NCBI GenBank assembly: GCA_020851735.1
Contig: JADZCD010000059.1
Span: forward strand, 1 to 64,000
DNA: 64,000 bases
Direction of reading: 5' to 3'
DNA from: Phycisphaeraceae bacterium
GTDB lineage: Bacteria > Planctomycetota > Phycisphaerae > Phycisphaerales > Phycisphaeraceae
Positions 1 to 7,047 of the stretch are shown piece after piece. The position numbers and the translations under genes are program-made. The notes below the pieces were generated by a model. That model ran no database searches. It was not told the DNA's origin and worked only from the letters and a program-made list of their open reading frames with translations. Position 1 is the stretch's first letter. Every line of letters begins with the position of its first letter.

Positions 1-120
1 ACGCATTACTCGCCCTTGCGCCACTTTACTCGCGGGGTTGCCCCCACTTTCTCGTTCGACTTGCATGTTTTAGCCATGCCGCCAGCGTTCAATCTGAGCC
101 AGGATCAAACTCTTCAATTG
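1..120 (-). rRNA. rrs: 16S ribosomal RNA, 5' end (partial)
   Basis: The complement reads the universal bacterial 16S start, with the 27F-type block AGAGTTTGATCCTGGCTCAG followed by ATTGAACGCTGGCGGCATG and GCAAGTCGAACG. Aligning to the Escherichia coli 5' end puts residue 1 near base 120. The gene runs left out of the window, so only about 120 nt are visible. The variable part is compatible with Planctomycetes but too short to place firmly. Confidence 0.97.
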
Positions 121-448
121 TTTATTGAGGACGCCAGCCGAAGCTGACGCTATCCGCAATTGGAGAATCGTGACCTTGGCAGCCCAATCCCAAATGGATC
201 GGGCTGGTCGCTACTTTCTGCTGATTAAGGCAGAAAGAGTAAGCTCATCTGATCTTGATCTTCGGCCGCTTCCTTGCGGAAACGGTCGAGGTTCACAGGA
301 CAAGGATGAGCCACATGAGTTTGTTCCACTTCTGCTTAAGGCTGTGAGACCTTAAGGTTGGCGGACACAATCTCGTGGCTTCCCAACTGTTCACTTGTCA
401 AAGATCGGCCGACAGAGAAGATAACCCCTAATCGGCTTGCGATTAGAG
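121..448 (-). other. rRNA operon leader region
   Basis: Untranslated stretch between the predicted rrn start site and mature 16S, read leftward, about 330 nt. It contains a stem with arms TTTCTGC (218-224) and GCAGAAA (233-239) that could take part in precursor folding or processing. A short reading frame on the other strand here has no ribosome binding site or recognisable protein and is not called. Confidence 0.6.
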
Positions 449-454
449 GGTCAA

Positions 455-482
455 ATCATAGTGCCTGGCCGGTGCTTGTCAA
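455..482 (-). promoter_or_regulatory. sigma-70-type promoter of the rRNA operon
   Basis: On the minus strand there is a perfect -35 box TTGACA (477-482), a 16-bp spacer and a -10 box TATGAT (455-460), pointing at the 16S gene. Predicted transcription start is near 448. Confidence 0.8.
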
Positions 483-867
483 GCGCACTGGCTGAGGGCT
501 TGCCTTAAGAGGGGGCTTGGCCTATTTATCGGGCCAAACAACGCCGCTCAGGCATCATTAGAGCCTATGGGCGATGATTCGTCAAGGTTTTTTCCACATT
601 CGTCCACAAGGACGGAAAGCGGTCAAGGCAGAGGATTTACGGGCCAGATCTTAAGCGGAAAATATTTTGATTATAAGCAAAATATTGCCATTTCAATTAC
701 TTTTTGCGTGAAATAAACTATTGATGGTGTTTAATTATATTGATGCTGGTCGCAAATGAGCGCCGCACGCAGGCATTGCTGCCTCCACATGATCAAGAAA
801 TGTGGAGGTTGATTGTGATGGTCGCGAACCTGGAGCGTCATTTTCACAAAGTTAAGGGAGACAAGAA
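483..867 (+). other. AT-rich intergenic region before the first PEP-CTERM gene
   Basis: About 385 nt with no credible gene. The part from about 650 to 750 is clearly AT-rich and probably holds the promoter of the gene at 868. The block TTTTTGCGTGAAATA (702-716) has a counterpart (TTTGTGTGAAATA, near 2419-2431) before the paralogue at 2587, so the two may share a control element. The ribosome binding site AAGGGAG is at 854-860. Confidence 0.45.
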
Positions 868-2148
868 ATGAGACGTGGACAATTTAGGCTGGTTTTGGGT
901 TTAGCTGTGGCGATCACGGGATCGTCGGCGTGGGGTGCGTTGTCGTCCAACCTGATCCCCAGCGGGACATTTGAAGGCGAAGGTTTCGGCACGGAATCGG
1001 AAGTTATTGAGCCGGTGATCAAGATGAGCGATTCGGAACTGACGCCCGAAGAGGTGGCAGCGGGCACCGATCCTGTGCGGGCATGGGGGTTCCACCCGGC
1101 GTTTGACATGGGCAAGTGGATCGGGACGTGGGGTGTTTCGGTGTGGGATGACCCCCGCGCGGCGTATGCCGGCGGCGAGGCCGTGGCACCGCACAACCGT
1201 TCGACGGTCACCGTGGGCGGTCAAGACGCGGGGGTCATGGAAGGCGTGGCGTTCCGCATGGGCGTGGGCACGTTCGTGCAGACCCCGAGCAACATGGTTG
1301 CCGGTGCGGCCAAGATGGATTTTGATTATTTCTTCCGTTATTGGGAAGGCAACCCCACGGCCGGCAGCTATGACCCGGGAGTGATGGATGCGACACCGCA
1401 GATTCTGCAACTGGAAGTCTGGGGCATCATGGAAGCGGACATGCCGACCTGGGAAGACCGTTACGGACCAGGTGGCGGAAATTCGACCGCGCGATCCGAG
1501 ATGGTGGCGATGGGGTGGGACCCGCTGTATTTCGCGCCGAATTTGAACTCTCAGCAGCACGGCAAGTGGCTGGCGGGCACACCGATCGACGCGCCATTCG
1601 CCATGGGTCTGCCCACGGACACCCCCGAGGCTTCGGTGTGGAAGACCCTGTCCGACGGCGTGACGGTTTACGACGGGAGCATGGCGAATCCGACGACAAC
1701 GGTGGAGGACGGCTCGTTCACCATCGCGCAGGCGTATGACTACCTCTACGTCTTCGCGTATCTGGTGACCTATTCGGAATCGCACGTGAACTTCTGGCTG
1801 CTCGGCGGCGCGCCGTCGGATCCGATGTCGGTGGCCATCGACAACGTCACGCTGCAGGTTTCCGTCGGGCCGAGCTTCATCCCCGGCGACTTCAACGGGG
1901 ACGGCACGGTGACCTTGTCGGACATCAACCCGTTCAAGCTGGCGTTGACGGACACGGCGGCCTGGCAGGCGCAGTATCCGGAAGTGATTCTTGAAGAAGT
2001 CGATCCCAATGGCGACGGCGTGATCACGCTGTCGGACATCAATCCGTTCAAGGCGATTCTGACCGGCGGCGTGGGCGCGGATGTTCCCGAGCCGGCGAGC
2101 TTGGGCTTTCTGGTGGTGGGCGCTCTGGCCCTGACTCGTCGTCGGTAA
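868..2148 (+). CDS. PEP-CTERM/dockerin-type exported protein, paralogue 1
   Basis: Predicted secreted or surface protein of 426 aa. A signal peptide (about residues 1-25, ending near SSAWGA) is followed by an unrecognised domain of about 310 residues. Then come two dockerin-like EF-hand loops (GDFNGDGTVTLSDIN and DPNGDGVITLSDIN) and a PEP-CTERM tail (VPEPA, hydrophobic segment, TRRR). In other bacteria such tails are sorted and cut by an exosortase; none is visible here. The body closely matches the protein at 13498, sharing for example FFRYWEGNPTAGSYDP. The start is fixed by AAGGGAG 7 nt upstream. It has its own terminator and is probably monocistronic. Function of the N-terminal domain is unknown. 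Confidence 0.9.
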   Translation: MRRGQFRLVLGLAVAITGSSAWGALSSNLIPSGTFEGEGFGTESEVIEPVIKMSDSELTPEEVAAGTDPVRAWGFHPAFDMGKWIGTWGVSVWDDPRAAYAGGEAVAPHNRSTVTVGGQDAGVMEGVAFRMGVGTFVQTPSNMVAGAAKMDFDYFFRYWEGNPTAGSYDPGVMDATPQILQLEVWGIMEADMPTWEDRYGPGGGNSTARSEMVAMGWDPLYFAPNLNSQQHGKWLAGTPIDAPFAMGLPTDTPEASVWKTLSDGVTVYDGSMANPTTTVEDGSFTIAQAYDYLYVFAYLVTYSESHVNFWLLGGAPSDPMSVAIDNVTLQVSVGPSFIPGDFNGDGTVTLSDINPFKLALTDTAAWQAQYPEVILEEVDPNGDGVITLSDINPFKAILTGGVGADVPEPASLGFLVVGALALTRRR

Positions 2149-2209
2149 GTCAGTTTTGAGATCAGGACCATCGACGGATGATGGGACTGAGAATCAGGAA
2201 GTGATTTTC

Positions 2210-2241
2210 AAGCCCCGGCATGATCTGCCGGGGCTTTTTTA
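2210..2241 (+). terminator. Rho-independent terminator
   Basis: Perfect 11-bp stem AAGCCCCGGCA (2210-2220) and TGCCGGGGCTT (2226-2236) with a 5-nt loop and a T run. It ends the gene at 868. The same hairpin recurs after the genes at 4219, 10231 and 13498. Confidence 0.9.
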
Positions 2242-2586
2242 TTGGAGGCGGTTGACCAAGAGAGGCAAGGAGATGCCCGGGGGAGGGAATAATGGCGGAT
2301 ACGACATGAGCTGGCGTTTTTGGGAAAGCAGGGGGTATTGGACGAAGTAACTGGTCGCAAAAGGGTAAACAGCTAACACTTTTTTAACTCATGTACAAAA
2401 ATGCCTAGTGAATTGTTATTTGTGTGAAATAGAATTGGGGGAGGTAATGGTCTTAAATCGTCGTCCATGAATGCTGAGCGGTTCGATCGCCTTTGGTAAC
2501 CACAACCACGCGGTCAAGAAGCGTGGCTGATAGTCGGGCATGAATCTGTGTGACGGATTTCATTTCATTGAAAAGGGAGACAGGCG
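2242..2586 (+). other. Intergenic leader before paralogue 2
   Basis: About 345 nt without a credible gene. The region 2360-2440 is AT-rich and carries TTTGTGTGAAATA, similar to the block near 702. The ribosome binding site AAGGGAGA is at 2573-2580. No clear -35/-10 pair could be fixed by eye. Confidence 0.4.
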
Positions 2587-3879
2587 ATGATGAAGAGCAG
2601 AGCGGTTGTTTACCTCGCGGCAGTCCTGGCGGGATCGTCCGCCTGGGGTGCGGTGTCAGGGAACCTGATCCCCAACGGGACGTTCGAGGGGACGGGTTTC
2701 GGGACCGGATCGGAAGACGTGAGTTTTCTAAAGACCACGGCATCTCCTCTGACGCAAGAGGAAATCGACGCGGAGGCGTTGCCGATACCGGCGTGGCATT
2801 TTCATCCGGGGGGCATCGACGCGTCGACGGGTGAATATTTCACGGATGTGGGGCGTTGGATCGGCACGGGCGGGATCAGCACATGGGACGACCCGTTGGC
2901 GGCCTGGAACATCGGCGAAGCCGTGGCCCACACGAATCGAAGCGTGGCGATGCGCAACGGCCAGCCCACGGGGGTGATGGACAGCGCCGGGTTCCGCTGG
3001 GCGGCCACGATCATTGTGCAGGCGCCGGCCAACCACGTGGCGGGGGCGGCGATGCTGGACTTTGATTACTTTTTCCACTACTGGGAAGGCGTGCCGGACC
3101 CGAATGACCCCGATTTTAACCTGCTGGACACGGCCCAGATTCTGCGTTCGTATGTACTTGGGATTCCGGAAGACGGCTTGCCGACGTGGCAAGATCGCTG
3201 GGGCATCTGGCAAGGACCGCCCGGACCGAATAATCCCAACGGCGTGAACTTCGCGACCTGGGATCTGGTTTATGCCGGGCCGGAGTTCAACAGTCAGCAG
3301 GAATGGCACCATCTGAATGACGGCGTGCCCGAACACGACTACATTCCGGAAGACGAGTCGACGGAATGGGGTCGGGTGTCCGACGGGGTGTGGGAATTCG
3401 CCGAGGGTGACTCTGACTTCACGCCGGACATTTATCACGACGGATCGTTCACCCTCGATCAGGCGTACGCGTATTACTACATCCACATTGACCTGATGAC
3501 GTATTCGGAACCGCACCCGTACTTCTGGCTGTTGGGAGGACAACCACGTGACGAGATGTCGGTGGCGATCGACAACGTGGTGTTCACCGTGACGGTCGCT
3601 CCCAGCTTCATTCCGGGCGACTTCAACGGGGACGGCGCGGTGACCTTGTCGGACATCAACCCGTTCAAGTTAGCGTTGACGGACACGGCGGCGTGGCAGG
3701 CGCAGTATCCGGACGTGGTCCTTGAAGACGTCGATCCCAATGGTGACGGCGTGATCACACTGTCGGACATCAATCCCTTTAAGGCGATTCTGACCGGCGG
3801 CAGCGGCGCGGTAGTTCCCGAGCCGGCGAGCTTGAGCTTGCTGGTGGTGGGCGCTCTGGCGCTGGCTCGGCGTCGATAG
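2587..3879 (+). CDS. PEP-CTERM/dockerin-type exported protein, paralogue 2
   Basis: 430 aa, same plan as the protein at 868. A signal peptide (about 1-22, ending SSAWGA) is followed by a body of about 320 residues sharing WIGTGGISTWDDP and DYFFHYWEG blocks with its paralogues. Two dockerin-like calcium loops (GDFNGDGAVTLSDIN, DPNGDGVITLSDIN) and a VPEPA tail with a hydrophobic stretch and ARRR follow. The start is chosen at the ATG after AAGGGAGA; a second ATG follows at once. It is flanked by terminators, so probably transcribed alone. Likely surface-anchored; ligand or partner unknown. Confidence 0.9.
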   Translation: MMKSRAVVYLAAVLAGSSAWGAVSGNLIPNGTFEGTGFGTGSEDVSFLKTTASPLTQEEIDAEALPIPAWHFHPGGIDASTGEYFTDVGRWIGTGGISTWDDPLAAWNIGEAVAHTNRSVAMRNGQPTGVMDSAGFRWAATIIVQAPANHVAGAAMLDFDYFFHYWEGVPDPNDPDFNLLDTAQILRSYVLGIPEDGLPTWQDRWGIWQGPPGPNNPNGVNFATWDLVYAGPEFNSQQEWHHLNDGVPEHDYIPEDESTEWGRVSDGVWEFAEGDSDFTPDIYHDGSFTLDQAYAYYYIHIDLMTYSEPHPYFWLLGGQPRDEMSVAIDNVVFTVTVAPSFIPGDFNGDGAVTLSDINPFKLALTDTAAWQAQYPDVVLEDVDPNGDGVITLSDINPFKAILTGGSGAVVPEPASLSLLVVGALALARRR

Positions 3880-3920
3880 CGATTTGCTGAAGATTCGAAT
3901 AGTCCCCGAAAAATCATGCG

Positions 3921-3957
3921 ACCCCCGCAACAAACCTGCGGGGGTTGTTTTTTTTTT
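3921..3957 (+). terminator. Rho-independent terminator
   Basis: Stem ACCCCCGCA (3921-3929) with TGCGGGGGT (3937-3945), followed by a long T-rich run to 3957. It ends the gene at 2587. Confidence 0.9.
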
Positions 3958-4048
3958 GGGAGTCGAGACATATGGCGGCTGACAGGAGAGACAATTTACT
4001 TATTGATCTTGCGCGAAAAAAACCCGATGTGCCGCAATTTTTATAGTC

Positions 4049-4067
4049 ATACGCACAATTTGCGCAT
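4049..4067 (+). promoter_or_regulatory. Imperfect palindrome overlapping the -35 box (candidate operator)
   Basis: The 19-bp block ATACGCACAATTTGCGCAT is an imperfect inverted repeat. A cleaner version lies at the same place before the closest paralogue (10064-10080). It touches the TTGACA box, which suits a repressor or activator site. Its function is inferred. Confidence 0.5.
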
Positions 4068-4094
4068 TGACAATTTCTTGTCTTGACTTAGCAT
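4067..4094 (+). promoter_or_regulatory. Predicted promoter of the gene at 4219
   Basis: TTGACA (4067-4072), 16-bp spacer, TAGCAT (4089-4094). The whole 33-bp block aligns without gaps with TTGGAA-16-TAGTAT at 10080-10107, which supports both assignments. The leader is about 115 nt long. Confidence 0.55.
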
Positions 4095-4218
4095 TAAATA
4101 TAAACAGGTTTGGTGTTTTCTTGCTTGATTGGAAAGTTCGGTGATCGAGGCTTAAGTGATGACAGGCGGCTAGGCAACTTCCTTTTTTTCATTCGATTTT
4201 TTTACGGGGAGCATACAG

Positions 4219-5433
4219 ATGAAGCGAATTGGGGTACTGGGAATGGTCTTGGTGATGGCATGGGGAAGCGGCTGGGCGATGGGGGCGATATCGGGGAACC
4301 TGGTGGGCGGCGGGGATTTTGAGGAAACCGGGTACCTGGTGAATGAGACGTCACCGCGGGGAATTCTGCCGCACCGGTTTGATCAGGTTTATGACCTGAA
4401 TCGGTGGATTGCGCACTGGGGGCCGCCGAGCAACCCGGGGGGACTGGGGGGTTTCTCAACGTACAACAATCCGCGCGACCTGAATGAAACCGGTGGCGAC
4501 GGCACGCCGTCGGGCAGTGACCTGGGGAACTTCAATCGATCGGCGGATCCGTTAAATCCCGGCAACCACATCATGGAAGCGACGATGTTCCACCCGAGCA
4601 TGACGCAGTGGATTGTCGGGCCGACGAATCAGAAACCTGGGCCGATCCACTTCAGTTTCGATTCGCTGCTGGACGTGGGGGACATGAACTTTGACTCCTG
4701 GTGCCGGGTGGTCGTGTACGGCATGAACTACCTGCCGCCGGACGACGTGAGCTTCTTCCGAGACGCAGAGCCAGGCGCGCCGGGCGCGACGTACTCGGTT
4801 TACGATCCGGCGCTTAATCCCGACGACGGGGAGGTTTTATTCTCGTTCACTTACGGGAAATGGATTGAAGGTTCGACAGATGGAAACGACGCGCCGTTTG
4901 AGTACCTGGGCGTCTGGCAGCACTACGACACGGACGAGTACCTGGAGAACCAGGGGGGAGAACCGATTGAGCTGGACGGCACGCCGGACTATCAGTGGTG
5001 GGGAAGTCGGGTGGTGCAGAAGGAACTGGCGCAGACGTATCCGTACTACGTGGTGGCGGTGTATCCGGTGGTGTCGGAACCCGACCCGTGGTTTGGCTGG
5101 CTGAGGATCACGGACAGCTTTGCGTTCGGCGTTGATAATCTTGACTGGCAGGTGTCGGTGCAGGTCCGCGGGGATTTCAACGACGACGGGGCGGTGACGC
5201 TGTCGGACATCAACCTGTTCAAGCTGGCGTTGACGGATACGGCGGGGTATCAGGGGCAATATCCGGACGTGCCGATTGACCTGGTGGACCCTGACGGCGA
5301 CGGGGCCATCACGCTATCGGATATACCGGCCTTCCGAGCGCTACTGGTCAGCGGCGCGGGGGCGGAAGTGCCCGAGCCGGGGACGATGAGTCTGCTGGTG
5401 GTGGGCGCTCTGACGCTGGTTCGGCGGCGGTAA
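4219..5433 (+). CDS. PEP-CTERM/dockerin-type exported protein, paralogue 3
   Basis: 404 aa. A signal peptide (about 1-22) is followed by a body of about 290 residues of a second subtype, shared with the protein at 10231: SGNLVGGGDFE, ETSPRGILPHRFDQV, WIAHWGPP, VVYGMNYLPPDDV. Then come two dockerin-like loops (GDFNDDGAVTLSDIN, DPDGDGAITLSDI) and a VPEPG tail with TM segment and VRRR. The second loop has diverged (DIPAF instead of DINPF). The start is at the ATG following GGGGAG. It is monocistronic with its own promoter and terminator. Exported surface protein, function unknown. Confidence 0.9.
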   Translation: MKRIGVLGMVLVMAWGSGWAMGAISGNLVGGGDFEETGYLVNETSPRGILPHRFDQVYDLNRWIAHWGPPSNPGGLGGFSTYNNPRDLNETGGDGTPSGSDLGNFNRSADPLNPGNHIMEATMFHPSMTQWIVGPTNQKPGPIHFSFDSLLDVGDMNFDSWCRVVVYGMNYLPPDDVSFFRDAEPGAPGATYSVYDPALNPDDGEVLFSFTYGKWIEGSTDGNDAPFEYLGVWQHYDTDEYLENQGGEPIELDGTPDYQWWGSRVVQKELAQTYPYYVVAVYPVVSEPDPWFGWLRITDSFAFGVDNLDWQVSVQVRGDFNDDGAVTLSDINLFKLALTDTAGYQGQYPDVPIDLVDPDGDGAITLSDIPAFRALLVSGAGAEVPEPGTMSLLVVGALTLVRRR

Positions 5434-5492
5434 GTTTTTGGATCAGGACCATCGACGGATGATGGGACTGAAGATTGGCAAGCGATTTTCAG

Positions 5493-5521
5493 GCCCCGGC
5501 AGGTTCTGCCGGGGCTTTTTT
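5493..5521 (+). terminator. Rho-independent terminator
   Basis: Perfect stem GCCCCGGCAG (5493-5502) and CTGCCGGGGC (5506-5515) with a 3-nt loop and T run. About 75 nt before it nearly match the region after the gene at 868. Confidence 0.9.
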
Positions 5522-5902
5522 GTTGGAGGCGGTTGGCGAAGTGGGGGAAGGAGAGGCTGCATGGAGGAAGGAGAAGGTATCCGGGCCTGAAGGGCCCGGC
5601 TTGGGGGCGTGGCTTGGGGGCGCGGGGCGGAGGTCCAGCGATAGACGAGTTCGCCGCGCGTCGTGAGGAGGTGTGGGGTAAGGGCGAAGCGTCAGGCGTG
5701 CCCAGGGATTTCTTCCCTGGGCTTTTAGATTCCCCACGGCTTCAATCCGTGGGCTTGATTAAGGAAATCCGGGCCTGAGCACTGACGGCTTTTAACGCAA
5801 ATCGCGCCGAAATCCAACCGAACCATCGCGTGGCGCTAACACGCGGATGGTGTGATGTGGCCGGTCCTAAACGAATCGCCGCGTGGTCACAGGAGCGCAC
5901 GA
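5522..5902. repeat. Intergenic stretch with three dispersed hairpins
   Basis: No credible gene. It holds a GGCC-rich palindrome at 5581-5604 (GCCTGAAGGGCCCGGC), a hairpin at 5700-5722 (arms GCCCAGGGA and TCCCTGGGC, then TTTT) and a third at 5733-5753 (arms CCCACGG and CCGTGGG). The first two recur in the same order at 17386-17409 and 17512-17534. The second copy pair differs by one base in the first element and is identical in the other. The elements may act as terminators. Confidence 0.65.
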
Positions 5903-6991
5903 ATGAGCAAACGGAAAAGGTCGTTCAGCGGTTGGTTGGGGATTGGCGGCAGAGGTCTGAGCGAGCGAGCGGGGTTCACGCTCATTGAACTGCTGGTGGT
6001 CATTTCCATCATCGGGCTATTGATGGGGATCATGTTGCCGGCACTGGGCTCGGCCCGCGAATCGGCGCGGGCGACCAAGTGCGGCGCGAATCTCAAGCAC
6101 ATCGGCCAGGCGGTGGAGAATCACGTGGCCGGGGACGCGAATCTGGCCTATCCGGCCTCCTACCTTTACCCCTACAACAAGCGCGGGGACTGGAAGCTGG
6201 CTGATCAATACTCCGGGGCGCCGCATCCCTACGGCTATCTGCACTGGTCGTATCAGCTCTACGCCGATCAATCCATCAGCGAGGAGGCGTTCGCGTGTCC
6301 CTCCGTCACGCTGGGGGCTCCGCCGCGGACCAATCCCGGCCCACGGGCGCAAGACTGGGAACGCGGCCAGCAGGATCAGAACGGCTCGGCCAATCCCAAC
6401 GACCTGGAGGACAAACAAGCTTCCCGTTGCTCCTACGCGATGAACGGCGCGCTGGTGCCGCGCAATAAATTCTCCGACCAGAAGTCCATTCGCAAAAACG
6501 TCTGGGTCACTCCCGACAAGATCAGCATGCCCGGCGGAACGATCCTCGCCGCGGAACTTCACCAGAACTGGCAACTGCTTAGGGAAGGCAGCGGCGAGGT
6601 CAAGAGCCATCGGCCGCTGAACCCCTTCTTCAATGTTTCCTCCGGCAGCGACCCCTACGTGGCCCCGGTGCGGGCGGGGTTCCGCTATCACCCCAACAGC
6701 GCGGGGGACAGCTACGGCCTGCAGCCGAACGCGACGCTCAACGAGGCGACCACCGGCGGGCTGACGGAAGTCACCGACAAGTCCGGGCCGAATCTCAACG
6801 CGGTCGGCCGCCACCACTCCGGCGGTGCGGGCGAACTGGGCGAAGAGGGGGCGGCCAACTTCCTCTACGCCGACGGGCACGTGGAGAGGAAGACCATCCT
6901 CCAGACCCTGCGCAACTACGAGTGGGGCGATCGCTACTACAGCATCACCGGGGAAACCAAGGTCTATGACCTGAACGTGAGCAAGAACTGA
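5903..6991 (+). CDS. Type II secretion/pilus-like pseudopilin (DUF1559 type)
   Basis: 362 aa. After a short basic leader, the prepilin cleavage site GFTLIELLVV starts a hydrophobic N-terminal helix (about residues 27-47). A globular domain follows and ends with the NFLYADGHVE motif seen in the large planctomycete H-X9-DG pseudopilin family. Such proteins are processed by a prepilin peptidase and assembled by a type II secretion-like machine; neither is in this window. ATG 5903 is chosen because AGGAG lies at 5891-5895; an in-frame start at 5852 has no such site. The next gene starts 56 nt downstream and may be cotranscribed. Confidence 0.88.
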   Translation: MSKRKRSFSGWLGIGGRGLSERAGFTLIELLVVISIIGLLMGIMLPALGSARESARATKCGANLKHIGQAVENHVAGDANLAYPASYLYPYNKRGDWKLADQYSGAPHPYGYLHWSYQLYADQSISEEAFACPSVTLGAPPRTNPGPRAQDWERGQQDQNGSANPNDLEDKQASRCSYAMNGALVPRNKFSDQKSIRKNVWVTPDKISMPGGTILAAELHQNWQLLREGSGEVKSHRPLNPFFNVSSGSDPYVAPVRAGFRYHPNSAGDSYGLQPNATLNEATTGGLTEVTDKSGPNLNAVGRHHSGGAGELGEEGAANFLYADGHVERKTILQTLRNYEWGDRYYSITGETKVYDLNVSKN

Positions 6992-7047
6992 GAGAACCCC
7001 CTGCTTTGTTCCGTGTTCGACTAACCAAGGAAAAAGGAGACTGCACC

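Noticed and set aside
125-355. Short reading frame opposite the rRNA leader
   Set aside because: No ribosome binding site or recognisable protein, and it lies within the predicted rRNA transcript region on the other strand.
5475-5778. Small genes between the PEP-CTERM gene and the pseudopilin
   Set aside because: The frames consist of hairpin repeats and terminator sequence, without ribosome sites.
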